Shown here: piece by piece, positions 23,925 to 32,300 of the stretch
Numbering within the stretch: the first letter of the stretch is position 1
How the letters are laid out: every line of letters starts with the position of its first letter
Origin: Xanthomonas sp. DAR 80977
GTDB taxonomy: Bacteria; Pseudomonadota; Gammaproteobacteria; Xanthomonadales; Xanthomonadaceae
Assembly: GCF_041240605.1 (NCBI RefSeq)
Contig: NZ_CP162487.1
Span: forward strand, 2,363,001-2,427,000
Direction of reading: 5' to 3'
DNA: 64,000 nucleotides
Notes under the pieces: generated by a model
Seen by the model: the letters and a program-made list of their open reading frames with translations, nothing else
Told to the model about the DNA's origin: nothing
Databases searched by the model: none
Program-made: the position numbers and the translations under genes

Positions 23925-26900
23925 TCACCGATCCGGCTGATTCCGCGACTGCCCTTCCTGCTGCAGCGCCGCGTATTCCTTCGACGGCTCGTCCAGCTTG
24001 TCGCCGAGCATGCGCCGCACCACCACGAAGAACAGCGGGATGAACAGCACGCCGAGCACGGTGGCGAACACCATGCCGCCGATCACGCCGGTGCCGATCG
24101 AGTGGCGCGCGTTGGCGCCGGCGCCGGTGGAGATCGCCATCGGCAGCACGCCGAGGATGAACGCGAACGAGGTCATCAGGATCGGGCGGAAGCGCAGGTG
24201 CGCCGCCTCGGTGGCCGCCTCGCGCAAGGTCTTGCCCGCCGCGCGCTGCTCCACCGCGAATTCCACGATCAGGATCGCGTTCTTCGCCGCCAGGCCGATC
24301 ACCGTGATCAGGCCGATCTTGAAGTAGATGTCGTAGGGCAGGCCGCGCAGCAGCGAGAAGGTGACCGCGCCGAGCACGCCGATCGGCACCACCAGCAGCA
24401 CCGACACCGGGATCGACCAGCTCTCGTACAGCGCCGCCAGGCACAGGAACACCACCACGATCGACAGCACCAGCAGCAGCGTGGCGCTGTTGCCGGCGAT
24501 GATCTCCTGGTAGGACATGCCGCTCCAGTCGAAGCCGAAGCCCGGCGGCAGGTCGGTGTTGACGATCTCCTCCATCGCGCTCATCGCCTGGCCGGAACTG
24601 CCGCCCGGGGCCGGATTGCCGACCACGTTGACCGCCGAATAGCCGTTGTAGCGGCTCAGCGACGGCGAGCTGTAGATCCAGTTCGACTTCACCACCGTGC
24701 TCAGCGGGATCATCTGCGGCAGGCCGTCGCTGTCGGTGGCGCTGCTGCTGGGCACGTAGAAGTTGCTCAGCGACTCCGGTCCGGTGCGGAAAGGCGCGTC
24801 GGCCTGCATGTTGACGCGCTTGATGCGGCCTTCGTAGAAGAAGTCGTTGACGTATACCGGCGCCAGCATCATCTGGATCGACTGGTAGATGTCGCTGACC
24901 GACAGGCCCATCGACTGCGCCTGCACGCGGTCCACGCTCAGCTGCAGCTGCGGCGCGTTCTCCAGGCCGTTGGGGCGCACCCCGGCCAGCGCGTCCTGGC
25001 GCGCGGCGGCCTTGCCGAGCAGGATGTTGCGCGCCTGCGTCAGCGCTTCCTCGCCGGCGCCGGTGCGGTCCTGCAGCCACATGTCGAAGCCGCCGAACTG
25101 GCCCAGGCCGTTCACCGTGGGCAGGTTGACCACGAAGATCTGCGCGCCCTTGATGCCGTAGAACATCCCGTTCAACTGCTGGATCAGGTCGGTGGCGGTG
25201 ACGTCGCGGTCGGCCCACGGCTTGAGCCGGATGAAGCCCATGCCGACGTTCTCGCCGCGGCCCAGGAAGCTGAAGCCGGCCACCTGCAGCATGCCTTCCA
25301 CGGCCTTCTGCTGCTCGAGCACGCCGCGCATCTGCGTGAACACCTCGTTGGTGCGGCCGACCGTGGCGCCCGGCGGCAGCTGCACGATCGCCAGCGCGAA
25401 GCCCTGGTCTTCCTCGGGCAGGAAGCTGCTCGGCATGCGCGTGAACAGGAAGCCGCACAGCACCACCAGCAACGCGAACACCGCCATCCAGCGCGGCGCG
25501 CGGCGGATGGTGCCGCCGACCGCGCCGACGTAGCGGTGCGACAGCTTGTCGTAGTACTTGTTGAAGGTGCGGTACACCCAGTTCGGGTTCTCGTTGTGGG
25601 TGGCCTTCAGGAACGCCGCGCACAGCGCCGGGGTGAAGCTCAGCGCCAGGAACGCCGAGAACCCCATCGCCATGGCGATGGTGATCGCGAACTGCTTGTA
25701 GATCGCGCCGGCCGCGCCGGGCTGCATCGCCGAGGGGATGAACACCGCCGCCAGCACCACGGTGATCGCCACCACCGCGCCGGTGATCTGGGTCATCGCC
25801 TTCTGCGTGGCCGCCTTCGGCGCCATGTGCTCTTCGGACATGATGCGTTCGACGTTCTCGATCACCACGATCGCATCGTCGACCACGATGCCGATCGCCA
25901 GCACCATCGCGAACAGGGTCAGCTGGTTGATGGTGAAGCCGATCACCCACATGCCCAGGAAGGTGCCCAGCAAGGCCACCGGGATCACCAGGGTGGGGAT
26001 GATGGTGGCGCGGAAGTTCTGCAGGAACACCAGCATCACCAGGAACACCAGCACGATCGCCTCGATCAGGGTCTTGACCACTTCCTCGATCGAGATCCGC
26101 ACGAAGGTGGTGCTCTCGTACGGGGTGAACCAGGTCACCCCCTGCGGGAAGCTGGGCTGCAGCTCGTCCATCTTGGCCTTGACCGCCTCGGTCACGCTCA
26201 GCGCGTTGGCGCCGGGCAGCAGCTGGATCGCGAACGCGCCGGTCGGCTTGCCGTTGTACTGGGTGTCCACGCCGAAGCTGGTCGGGCCGAACGCGACCCG
26301 CGCCACGTCCTTCAGCCGCACCACGCTGCCGTTGCTGTCCGCGCGCAGGATGATGTTCTCGAATTGCTCGGGCGAGCTGAAGCGGCCTTCGGCGGTGACC
26401 GTGGCGGTGAACGACTGCCCGGACGGGGCCGGATCCGAGCCGATCGAGCCGGCGGCGAACTGCACGTTCTGCGCGCTGATCGCGTTGTACACCTGGCTCG
26501 GCGACAGGTGGTAACCCTGCAGCTTCTCGGGATTGAGCCAGATGTCCATCGCGTATTCGGCGCCGAACTGCTGGGTGCTGCCGACGCCGGGCACGCGCGA
26601 GATCTGCTCCAGCACGCGCGAGCCGACGATGTCGTTGAGCGCGCTGCGGTCGATCGAGGGGTTCTCCGAACGCAAGGCGATCACGCTGAGGAAGCCGGCG
26701 TTGGCCTTGGCCACCACCACGCCCTGCGCGGTCACTTCCGAGGGCAGGCGCGGCGTCGCCAGCGACACCTTGTTCTGCACCTGCACCTGGGCGATGTCGG
26801 CATTGGTGCCGGTCTCGAAGGTCAGGGTGACGGTGGCGGTGCCGCTGGAGGAGGACGAGGAGCTGAAATACAGCAGGTGATCGATGCCGGTCAGCTGCTG

Positions 26901-27098
26901 CTCGATCACCTGGGTGACCGAGCGTTCGGTGGTGTCGGCGCTGGCGCCGGGGTAGGTCGCGGTGACGGTGACCTGCGGCGGCGCGATCGAGGGATAGGAC
27001 TCGACGCCGAGGTTGAGGATGGCGATCACGCCGCTGAGCGAGATCAGGATCGCCACCACCCAGGCGAAGACCGGGTGTTCGATGAAGAACTTAGGCAT
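23925..27098 (-). CDS. RND multidrug efflux permease (HAE1 family)
   Basis: 1057 residues; inner-membrane proton-driven pump of the AcrB/MexB class. It begins MPKFFIEHPVFAWVVAILIS (span 1). It has two large periplasmic loops and twelve predicted spans. The proton-relay Asp-Asp pair lies in span 4 (GIVVDDAIVVIENVERIM) and the Lys in span 10 (GLAAKNAILIVEFA). A Ser-rich run, FSSSSSSSG, lies in the first porter loop. It trails the adaptor gene by 12 bp, with a TetR repressor first in the operon. No outer-membrane factor is encoded in the window, so a TolC-like protein from elsewhere must complete the pump. Substrates are presumably amphiphilic drugs or plant compounds. Confidence 0.97.
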   Translation of the reverse strand: MPKFFIEHPVFAWVVAILISLSGVIAILNLGVESYPSIAPPQVTVTATYPGASADTTERSVTQVIEQQLTGIDHLLYFSSSSSSSGTATVTLTFETGTNADIAQVQVQNKVSLATPRLPSEVTAQGVVVAKANAGFLSVIALRSENPSIDRSALNDIVGSRVLEQISRVPGVGSTQQFGAEYAMDIWLNPEKLQGYHLSPSQVYNAISAQNVQFAAGSIGSDPAPSGQSFTATVTAEGRFSSPEQFENIILRADSNGSVVRLKDVARVAFGPTSFGVDTQYNGKPTGAFAIQLLPGANALSVTEAVKAKMDELQPSFPQGVTWFTPYESTTFVRISIEEVVKTLIEAIVLVFLVMLVFLQNFRATIIPTLVIPVALLGTFLGMWVIGFTINQLTLFAMVLAIGIVVDDAIVVIENVERIMSEEHMAPKAATQKAMTQITGAVVAITVVLAAVFIPSAMQPGAAGAIYKQFAITIAMAMGFSAFLALSFTPALCAAFLKATHNENPNWVYRTFNKYYDKLSHRYVGAVGGTIRRAPRWMAVFALLVVLCGFLFTRMPSSFLPEEDQGFALAIVQLPPGATVGRTNEVFTQMRGVLEQQKAVEGMLQVAGFSFLGRGENVGMGFIRLKPWADRDVTATDLIQQLNGMFYGIKGAQIFVVNLPTVNGLGQFGGFDMWLQDRTGAGEEALTQARNILLGKAAARQDALAGVRPNGLENAPQLQLSVDRVQAQSMGLSVSDIYQSIQMMLAPVYVNDFFYEGRIKRVNMQADAPFRTGPESLSNFYVPSSSATDSDGLPQMIPLSTVVKSNWIYSSPSLSRYNGYSAVNVVGNPAPGGSSGQAMSAMEEIVNTDLPPGFGFDWSGMSYQEIIAGNSATLLLVLSIVVVFLCLAALYESWSIPVSVLLVVPIGVLGAVTFSLLRGLPYDIYFKIGLITVIGLAAKNAILIVEFAVEQRAAGKTLREAATEAAHLRFRPILMTSFAFILGVLPMAISTGAGANARHSIGTGVIGGMVFATVLGVLFIPLFFVVVRRMLGDKLDEPSKEYAALQQEGQSRNQPDR

Positions 27099-27110
27099 GG
27101 CGGGGGTCCG

Positions 27111-28397
27111 TTACTGCTGCTCGGGCTTGGAATCGGCCGCGGCGGCCGGCGTGTCGCCGTTCGCTGCGCCCTGCGGTTGGCCGGCGGCCTTGTCCTGCGG
27201 CGCGGCGCCAGCGGCAGCCTGGCCCTGCGGCGCGGCAGCGCCCGGGGCCTGGCCCGGTGCGCCTGCCGGGGCGCCCGGCGTCCACGGCGTGGCCTTGGCA
27301 GGCGCGCCTTCCTTGGCCTTCTGCAGGCCGGAGACGATGACCTGGTCGCCGGCCGCCAGGCCGGAGCTGATGATCCACTTGCCGTCCTGCTGGCCGACCG
27401 TGACCACGTCCTTGCGCGCGACCTTGCTGTCCTTGCCGACCACCAGCGCATAGGCGCCCTTGGCATCGCGCTGGATCGCTTCCTGCGGGATCAGGTAGGC
27501 GTTGTTGCGCTGGCCCAGGTTGGCGGCGAAGCTCACGAACGCACCAGGCAGCAGCACCCGGTCCGGATTCGGCAGCAGCGCGCGCAGGGTCACCGAGCCG
27601 GTGCTCGGATCGACCGCGGTATCGGAGAAGTCCAGCGTGCCGGACTGGGCGTAGGTGCTGCCGTCGCCGAGCTTGACCTGCACGGTGGACTTGCCTTCAG
27701 CGTTCAGGGCCACGTTGCCCTGGGTCTGCGCCTGGCGCAGCTGCGCCAGTTCGTCCGAACTCATCGAGAAGTTCACGTACAGCGGGTCGAGCTGGTCGAT
27801 CGTGGTCAGCAGGGTGGTGTCGCCCTGGCCGACCAGCGCGCCTTCGGTGACCTGCTGCTTGCCGGCGCGGCCGGCGATCGGCGCGGTGACGGTGGCATAG
27901 CCCAGGTTGATGCGCGCGGTTTCCACCGCGGCGCGCGCCTGCTGCACGGAGGCGGCGGAGGTGCGCTCGGTGGCTTCGGCGGTGTCCAGGTCGGACTTGG
28001 ACACGTAGGACTGCGGGGCCAGGCTGCGCGCGCGGTTGGCGGCGACCTTGGCGTTGGCGTAGGTCGCCTCGGCCGAGGCCAGCTGGCCCTGCGCCGAGGC
28101 CAGCGAGGCGCGCAGCGGCGCCGGATCGATCTGGAACAGCGGCTGGCCTTCCTTCACGTCGGTGCCTTCGGTGTACAGGCGCTTCTCCAGCACCCCGGCC
28201 ACGCGTGCGCGCACGTCGGCGCTGCGGTAGGCGGACAGGCGGCCGACCATGTCGCGCTGCAGCGGCAGGGTCTGCGGCTTGGCCTCCAGCACGCCCACGT
28301 CCGGCGGCGGCATGGCCTGCTGTTCCTGTTTCTTGCAGGACGCCAACACCACCACGACGGCGCAGGCCAGGGCGAGGGAACGCAACGGGGAGGTCAT
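27111..28397 (-). CDS. RND efflux periplasmic adaptor lipoprotein
   Basis: 428 residues; membrane-fusion protein of the AcrA/MexA class. The lipoprotein signal has lipobox LASC (Cys about residue 21). It has the lipoyl half-motifs VRARVAGVLEKRLYTEGTDV and INLGYATVTAPIAGRAGK around a helical hairpin (residues ~95-160), then the beta-barrel and membrane-proximal domains. The C-terminal ~60 residues are an unusual Ala/Pro/Gln/Gly-rich tail. Its ATG overlaps the stop of tetR (ATGA) and it ends 12 bp before the pump gene, so all three proteins are made from one message. Confidence 0.95.
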   Translation of the reverse strand: MTSPLRSLALACAVVVVLASCKKQEQQAMPPPDVGVLEAKPQTLPLQRDMVGRLSAYRSADVRARVAGVLEKRLYTEGTDVKEGQPLFQIDPAPLRASLASAQGQLASAEATYANAKVAANRARSLAPQSYVSKSDLDTAEATERTSAASVQQARAAVETARINLGYATVTAPIAGRAGKQQVTEGALVGQGDTTLLTTIDQLDPLYVNFSMSSDELAQLRQAQTQGNVALNAEGKSTVQVKLGDGSTYAQSGTLDFSDTAVDPSTGSVTLRALLPNPDRVLLPGAFVSFAANLGQRNNAYLIPQEAIQRDAKGAYALVVGKDSKVARKDVVTVGQQDGKWIISSGLAAGDQVIVSGLQKAKEGAPAKATPWTPGAPAGAPGQAPGAAAPQGQAAAGAAPQDKAAGQPQGAANGDTPAAAADSKPEQQ

Positions 28398-29047
28398 CGG
28401 GTGGTACTCCGGTCTGGTGTTGAAAACGAAAGGGAAGGGGGCGCGGCGAATGCGCGCAGAAAACCGTCGACGGCGAATTCGGCCCAGGCGCGCTGCGCGG
28501 CGGCGTCGCTGCGATGGGCGGTATGGAAGCGCTGCCGCTCGAAATCCATGCCGACGATCATGCTCAGCAGCAGTTCGGCCATGAAGTGCGGATCGTCATG
28601 GCGCAGCTGGCCGGCGGCGACCGCCAGCTGCAGGCGCTCGCTCAGGCGCTGCATCAGCGCCTGCGCGCTGTCGCGGAACAGGGCGCGGGCCTGCTCGGGG
28701 AAGTGCCGCGATTCGGCCGCGATCAGCTGGCAGCTCTGCAGCACGCGCGGTTCGGACAGCTGTTCCAGGTGCTCGCGGGCGAAGCGCACCAGGCTGCCGC
28801 GCAGTTCGCCCTGGGCCGGGCCCAGATGCGTGGTGCTCAGTTCCATGTGGTCCTGCATCACCCGTTGCAGCAGGTCCTGCTTGCTGCGGTAGCGGCTGTA
28901 CAGGGTCTGCTTGGAACAGCCGGCGCGCGCGGCCACCGCGTCCATGCTCAGGCGCATCCCTTCCTCCGCCAACAGCTCGCGCACGGCGGCATACACGCGC
29001 TGATCGCGCGCCTGGGGCAGGCGTGACTGGGCAGGGGAGGCGCTCAT
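28394..29047 (-). CDS. TetR-family repressor of the efflux operon
   Basis: 217 residues. The N-terminal helix-turn-helix (residues ~15-60) has VYAAVRELLAEEGMRLSMDA and VAARAGCSKQTLYSRYRSKQ. The C-terminal ligand domain is all-helical and matches the AefR-like C-terminal domain seen with AcrR/SmeT-type pump repressors. It is first in the tetR-adaptor-RND operon with a 4-bp overlap. An inverted repeat TGGAC-N6-GTCCA immediately upstream is the probable operator. Ligands are unknown. Confidence 0.92.
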   Translation of the reverse strand: MSASPAQSRLPQARDQRVYAAVRELLAEEGMRLSMDAVAARAGCSKQTLYSRYRSKQDLLQRVMQDHMELSTTHLGPAQGELRGSLVRFAREHLEQLSEPRVLQSCQLIAAESRHFPEQARALFRDSAQALMQRLSERLQLAVAAGQLRHDDPHFMAELLLSMIVGMDFERQRFHTAHRSDAAAQRAWAEFAVDGFLRAFAAPPSLSFSTPDRSTTR

Positions 29048-29053
29048 TGAATG

Positions 29054-29069
29054 TGGACTATACCGTCCA
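29054..29069 (-). promoter_or_regulatory. Likely TetR operator with -10 box
   Basis: TGGAC TATACC GTCCA, a perfect 5-bp inverted repeat 6 bp upstream of the tetR start codon. On the minus strand its centre reads TATAGT, a good -10 box, so repressor binding would block the polymerase. No convincing -35 was seen. Confidence 0.65.
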
Positions 29070-29301
29070 GTTTAGAATTGGAACAGCCTTGACAGCGCCG
29101 CGCCGATCGCGACAGGCCAGGGCAACGGCGACGCTCCGCCGTGGGAAGTTATGCCGGCGTGACGGCGGCGCCCGCGCGACTTTGCCCGATCTGGCGTGTG
29201 CCCGCATTCCCCATCCCGGTTTGCGCCATGCAGCAAGGTAGTTGAACGCGCCACCGGTACAATTCTGGCTTTCCCAACGAGCATCGTTGTTGCTCCCCGT
29301 C

Positions 29302-32300
29302 ATGAAACCCAAATCAGACGCCTCCCGTTCCAGCAAGTCCTCGGCCGCCGCCACCAGCAAGTCCGCGTCCAAGCCCGTTCCCGCTTCGTCCAGGCCCGCC
29401 GCGGCGGCGTCCGCCAGGAAGGCCAAGCCCGCGCCGGTCGCCGGCAAGCGCGGCGCGGCGCCGGTGCCGGCCACTGCGCAGGTGATCGATGCGGCGCCGG
29501 CCGCGACCGGTTTCAGCCTGGAGCCGGTGTACGCGGCGTTGCGCAAGCGCTACCCGGCCGCGCGCCAGGCCGAGGCGCAGGTGTTCGCCGAACAGTTCTA
29601 CAAGCGCATGGAGGAGGACGAGTTCCCCCACCACAGCGCGCCGGAATGGGCCGCGCTGGCGGCGTCGATGCTGGAATTCGCGCGCAAGCGCAAGCCGGGC
29701 ACGGTCAACGTGCGGGTGTTCAATCCGAGCCTGAAGGAGGATGGCTGGGAGTCCTCGCGCACGGTGCTGCAGATCGTCAACGACGACATGCCGTTCCTGG
29801 TGGATTCGGTGAGCATGGCGCTGTCGGAACTGGGCATCGGCGTGCACGTGCTCGGCCATCCGGTGCTGCGCATGAGCCGCGACAAGAGCGGCAAGCTGGA
29901 GACGGTGGGCGAGGGCAAGCCGGAATCGCTGATGCTGCTGGAGATCGACCGGCAGCCGCCGGAGGACATGCCGCGGGTCGATGCGGCGATCCAGCGCATC
30001 CTCGGCGAGGTGCGCAACATCGTGCGCGACTGGAGCGGCATGCGCGAGAAGATGCTGACCCTGGCCGACGACCTGACCACGCGGCGCCTGCCGGTGGACG
30101 ACAAGGGCCGGCGCGAGGCGCAGGAGTTCCTGCGCTGGGCCGCTGCCGACCACTTCACCTTCTTCGGCTACCGCGAGTACCGGGTCGAGAAGCAGGGCGG
30201 CGAAGACGTGCTGGCGCCGCTGGAGGACAGCGGCCTGGGCCTGCTGCGCGGCCACGACAAGTCGCCGGCGCGGCCGGTGCGCACCCTGGCCGCGCACGGC
30301 CTCAGCGAATCGGGCATCAAGGAAGCGCTGATCCTGACCAAGACCAATGCGCGCTCGCGGGTGCACCGCAGCGGCTACATGGACTACATCGGCGTGCTGG
30401 AATTCGACGCCAAGGGCCGCATCGTCGCCGAGCAGCGCTTCCTCGGCCTGTTCACCTCCAGCGCCTACAACCGCCGGCCGTGGGAGATCCCGCTGGTGCG
30501 CGAGCGCCACGACTACGTGATGCGCAGCTCCGGGCTGACCCCGAGCAGCCACAGCGGCAAGGCATTGCGCCACATCCTGGAGACGCTGCCGCGCGAGGAG
30601 CTGTTCCAGTCCAACGAGGAAGAGCTGTACCGCACCGCGATGGGCATCCTCGGCCTGCAGGAGCGGGTGCGCAGCCGCCTGTTCCTGCGCCGCGACAAGT
30701 ACGGCCGCTTCATCTCCGCACTGGTCTACATCCCGCGCGAGCGCTTCAACACCGACGTGCGCCTGCGCATCGAGGCGCTGCTGAAGGACGCGCTGCACGG
30801 CGAGTACATCGACTCCAGCGTGGTGCTGGGCGAATCGCCGCTGGCGCAGCTGCACCTGATCGTGCGGCCCAAGCCCGGCGAAGCGCTGGAATTCGACACC
30901 ACCGAACTGGAATCGCGCCTGGCGCACCTGCTGCGCAACTGGCAGGACGACCTGCGCGAGGCGCTGGTGGCCAGCCGCGGCGAGCGCGACGGCCTGCGCC
31001 TGGCGGCCAGCTACGGCCGCGCGCTGCCGGCCGGCTACATCGAGGAATCGACCGCGCAGATCGCCGCGCGCGACGTCGAGCGCCTGGCCGCGCTGCGCGG
31101 TCCCGACGACCTGCACCTGAGCCTGCAGTCGCTGCGCCGCGACGGCGCCGACAGCCTGCGCCTGAAGCTGTACCGGCAGCGCGACGACCTGCCGCTGTCG
31201 GACGTGCTGCCGATGATGGAGAACCTGGGCCTGCGGGTGATCTCCGAGCGCCCGTACCGGCTCACCGTGGACGGCACGCCGCTGTACATCCAGGACTTCG
31301 AAGTGGAGCCGCTGGCCGGCAGCATCGACGTGGCCCGCGCCGACGCGCCGCTGTGCGAGGCGTTCGTGCGCATCTGGCGCGGCGACGCCGAGAACGACGG
31401 CTTCAACCGCCTGATCGTCGGCGCCGGCCTGGGCTGGCGCCAGGTGGCGATCCTGCGCGGCTACTGCAAGTACCTGCTGCAGACCGGCGTGCCGTTCTCG
31501 CAGGCCTATGTGGAAGAGACCTGCAGCCGCTATCCGCTGCTGGCGCGGCTGCTGGTGGAACTGTTCGAGGCGCGCTTCGATCCGGCCACCGGCAGCGAGA
31601 GCAAGGCGCAGATCGCCGATGGCCAGGCCGCCCTGTCGGCGCAGCTGACCCTGCTGGCGGCCGGCGACGACGCCGCGCTGAAGGCGCTGCAGCCGGTGAT
31701 CGACGCGCGCCGCGGCGACCGCGCCGCACAGCTGGAGGCGGCCGGCGCCGCGCTGCTGAAGCTGTTCGACCAGGTCGCCAGCCTCGACGAGGACCGCATC
31801 CTGCGCAGCTTCAAGGGCGTGATCCAGGCGACCCTGCGCACCAGCTACTACCAGACCGGCAAGGACGGCCAGCCGGGCCACTGCATCAGCTTCAAGCTCG
31901 ATTCGGCCAAGGTGCCGGAGCTGCCCAAACCGCGTCCGTACCGCGAGATCTTCGTGTACGGCCCGCGCGTGGAAGGCGTGCACCTGCGCTTCGGCGCGGT
32001 GGCGCGCGGCGGCCTGCGCTGGTCCGACCGGCGCGAGGATTTCCGCACCGAGGTGCTGGGCCTGGTCAAGGCGCAGATGGTCAAGAACACGGTGATCGTG
32101 CCGGTCGGCGCCAAGGGCGGCTTCTTCTGCAAGCGCTCCCCGGTCGGCGGCGACCGCGACGCGGTGCTGGCCGAGGGCATCGCCTGCTACAAGCTGTTCA
32201 TCCAGGGCCTGCTCGACATCACCGACAACATCGTCGGCGGCAAGATCGTGGCGCCGCCGCAGGTGGTGCGCCACGACCAGGACGATCCGTACCTGGTGGT

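Noticed and set aside
23832..28892. A 1686-codon open frame on the plus strand opposite the RND pump, adaptor and tetR genes.
   Set aside because: It is a shadow created by high third-position GC of the minus-strand genes. The product is low-complexity (His/Arg/Gln/Ala-rich) and the minus strand encodes unmistakable protein families.
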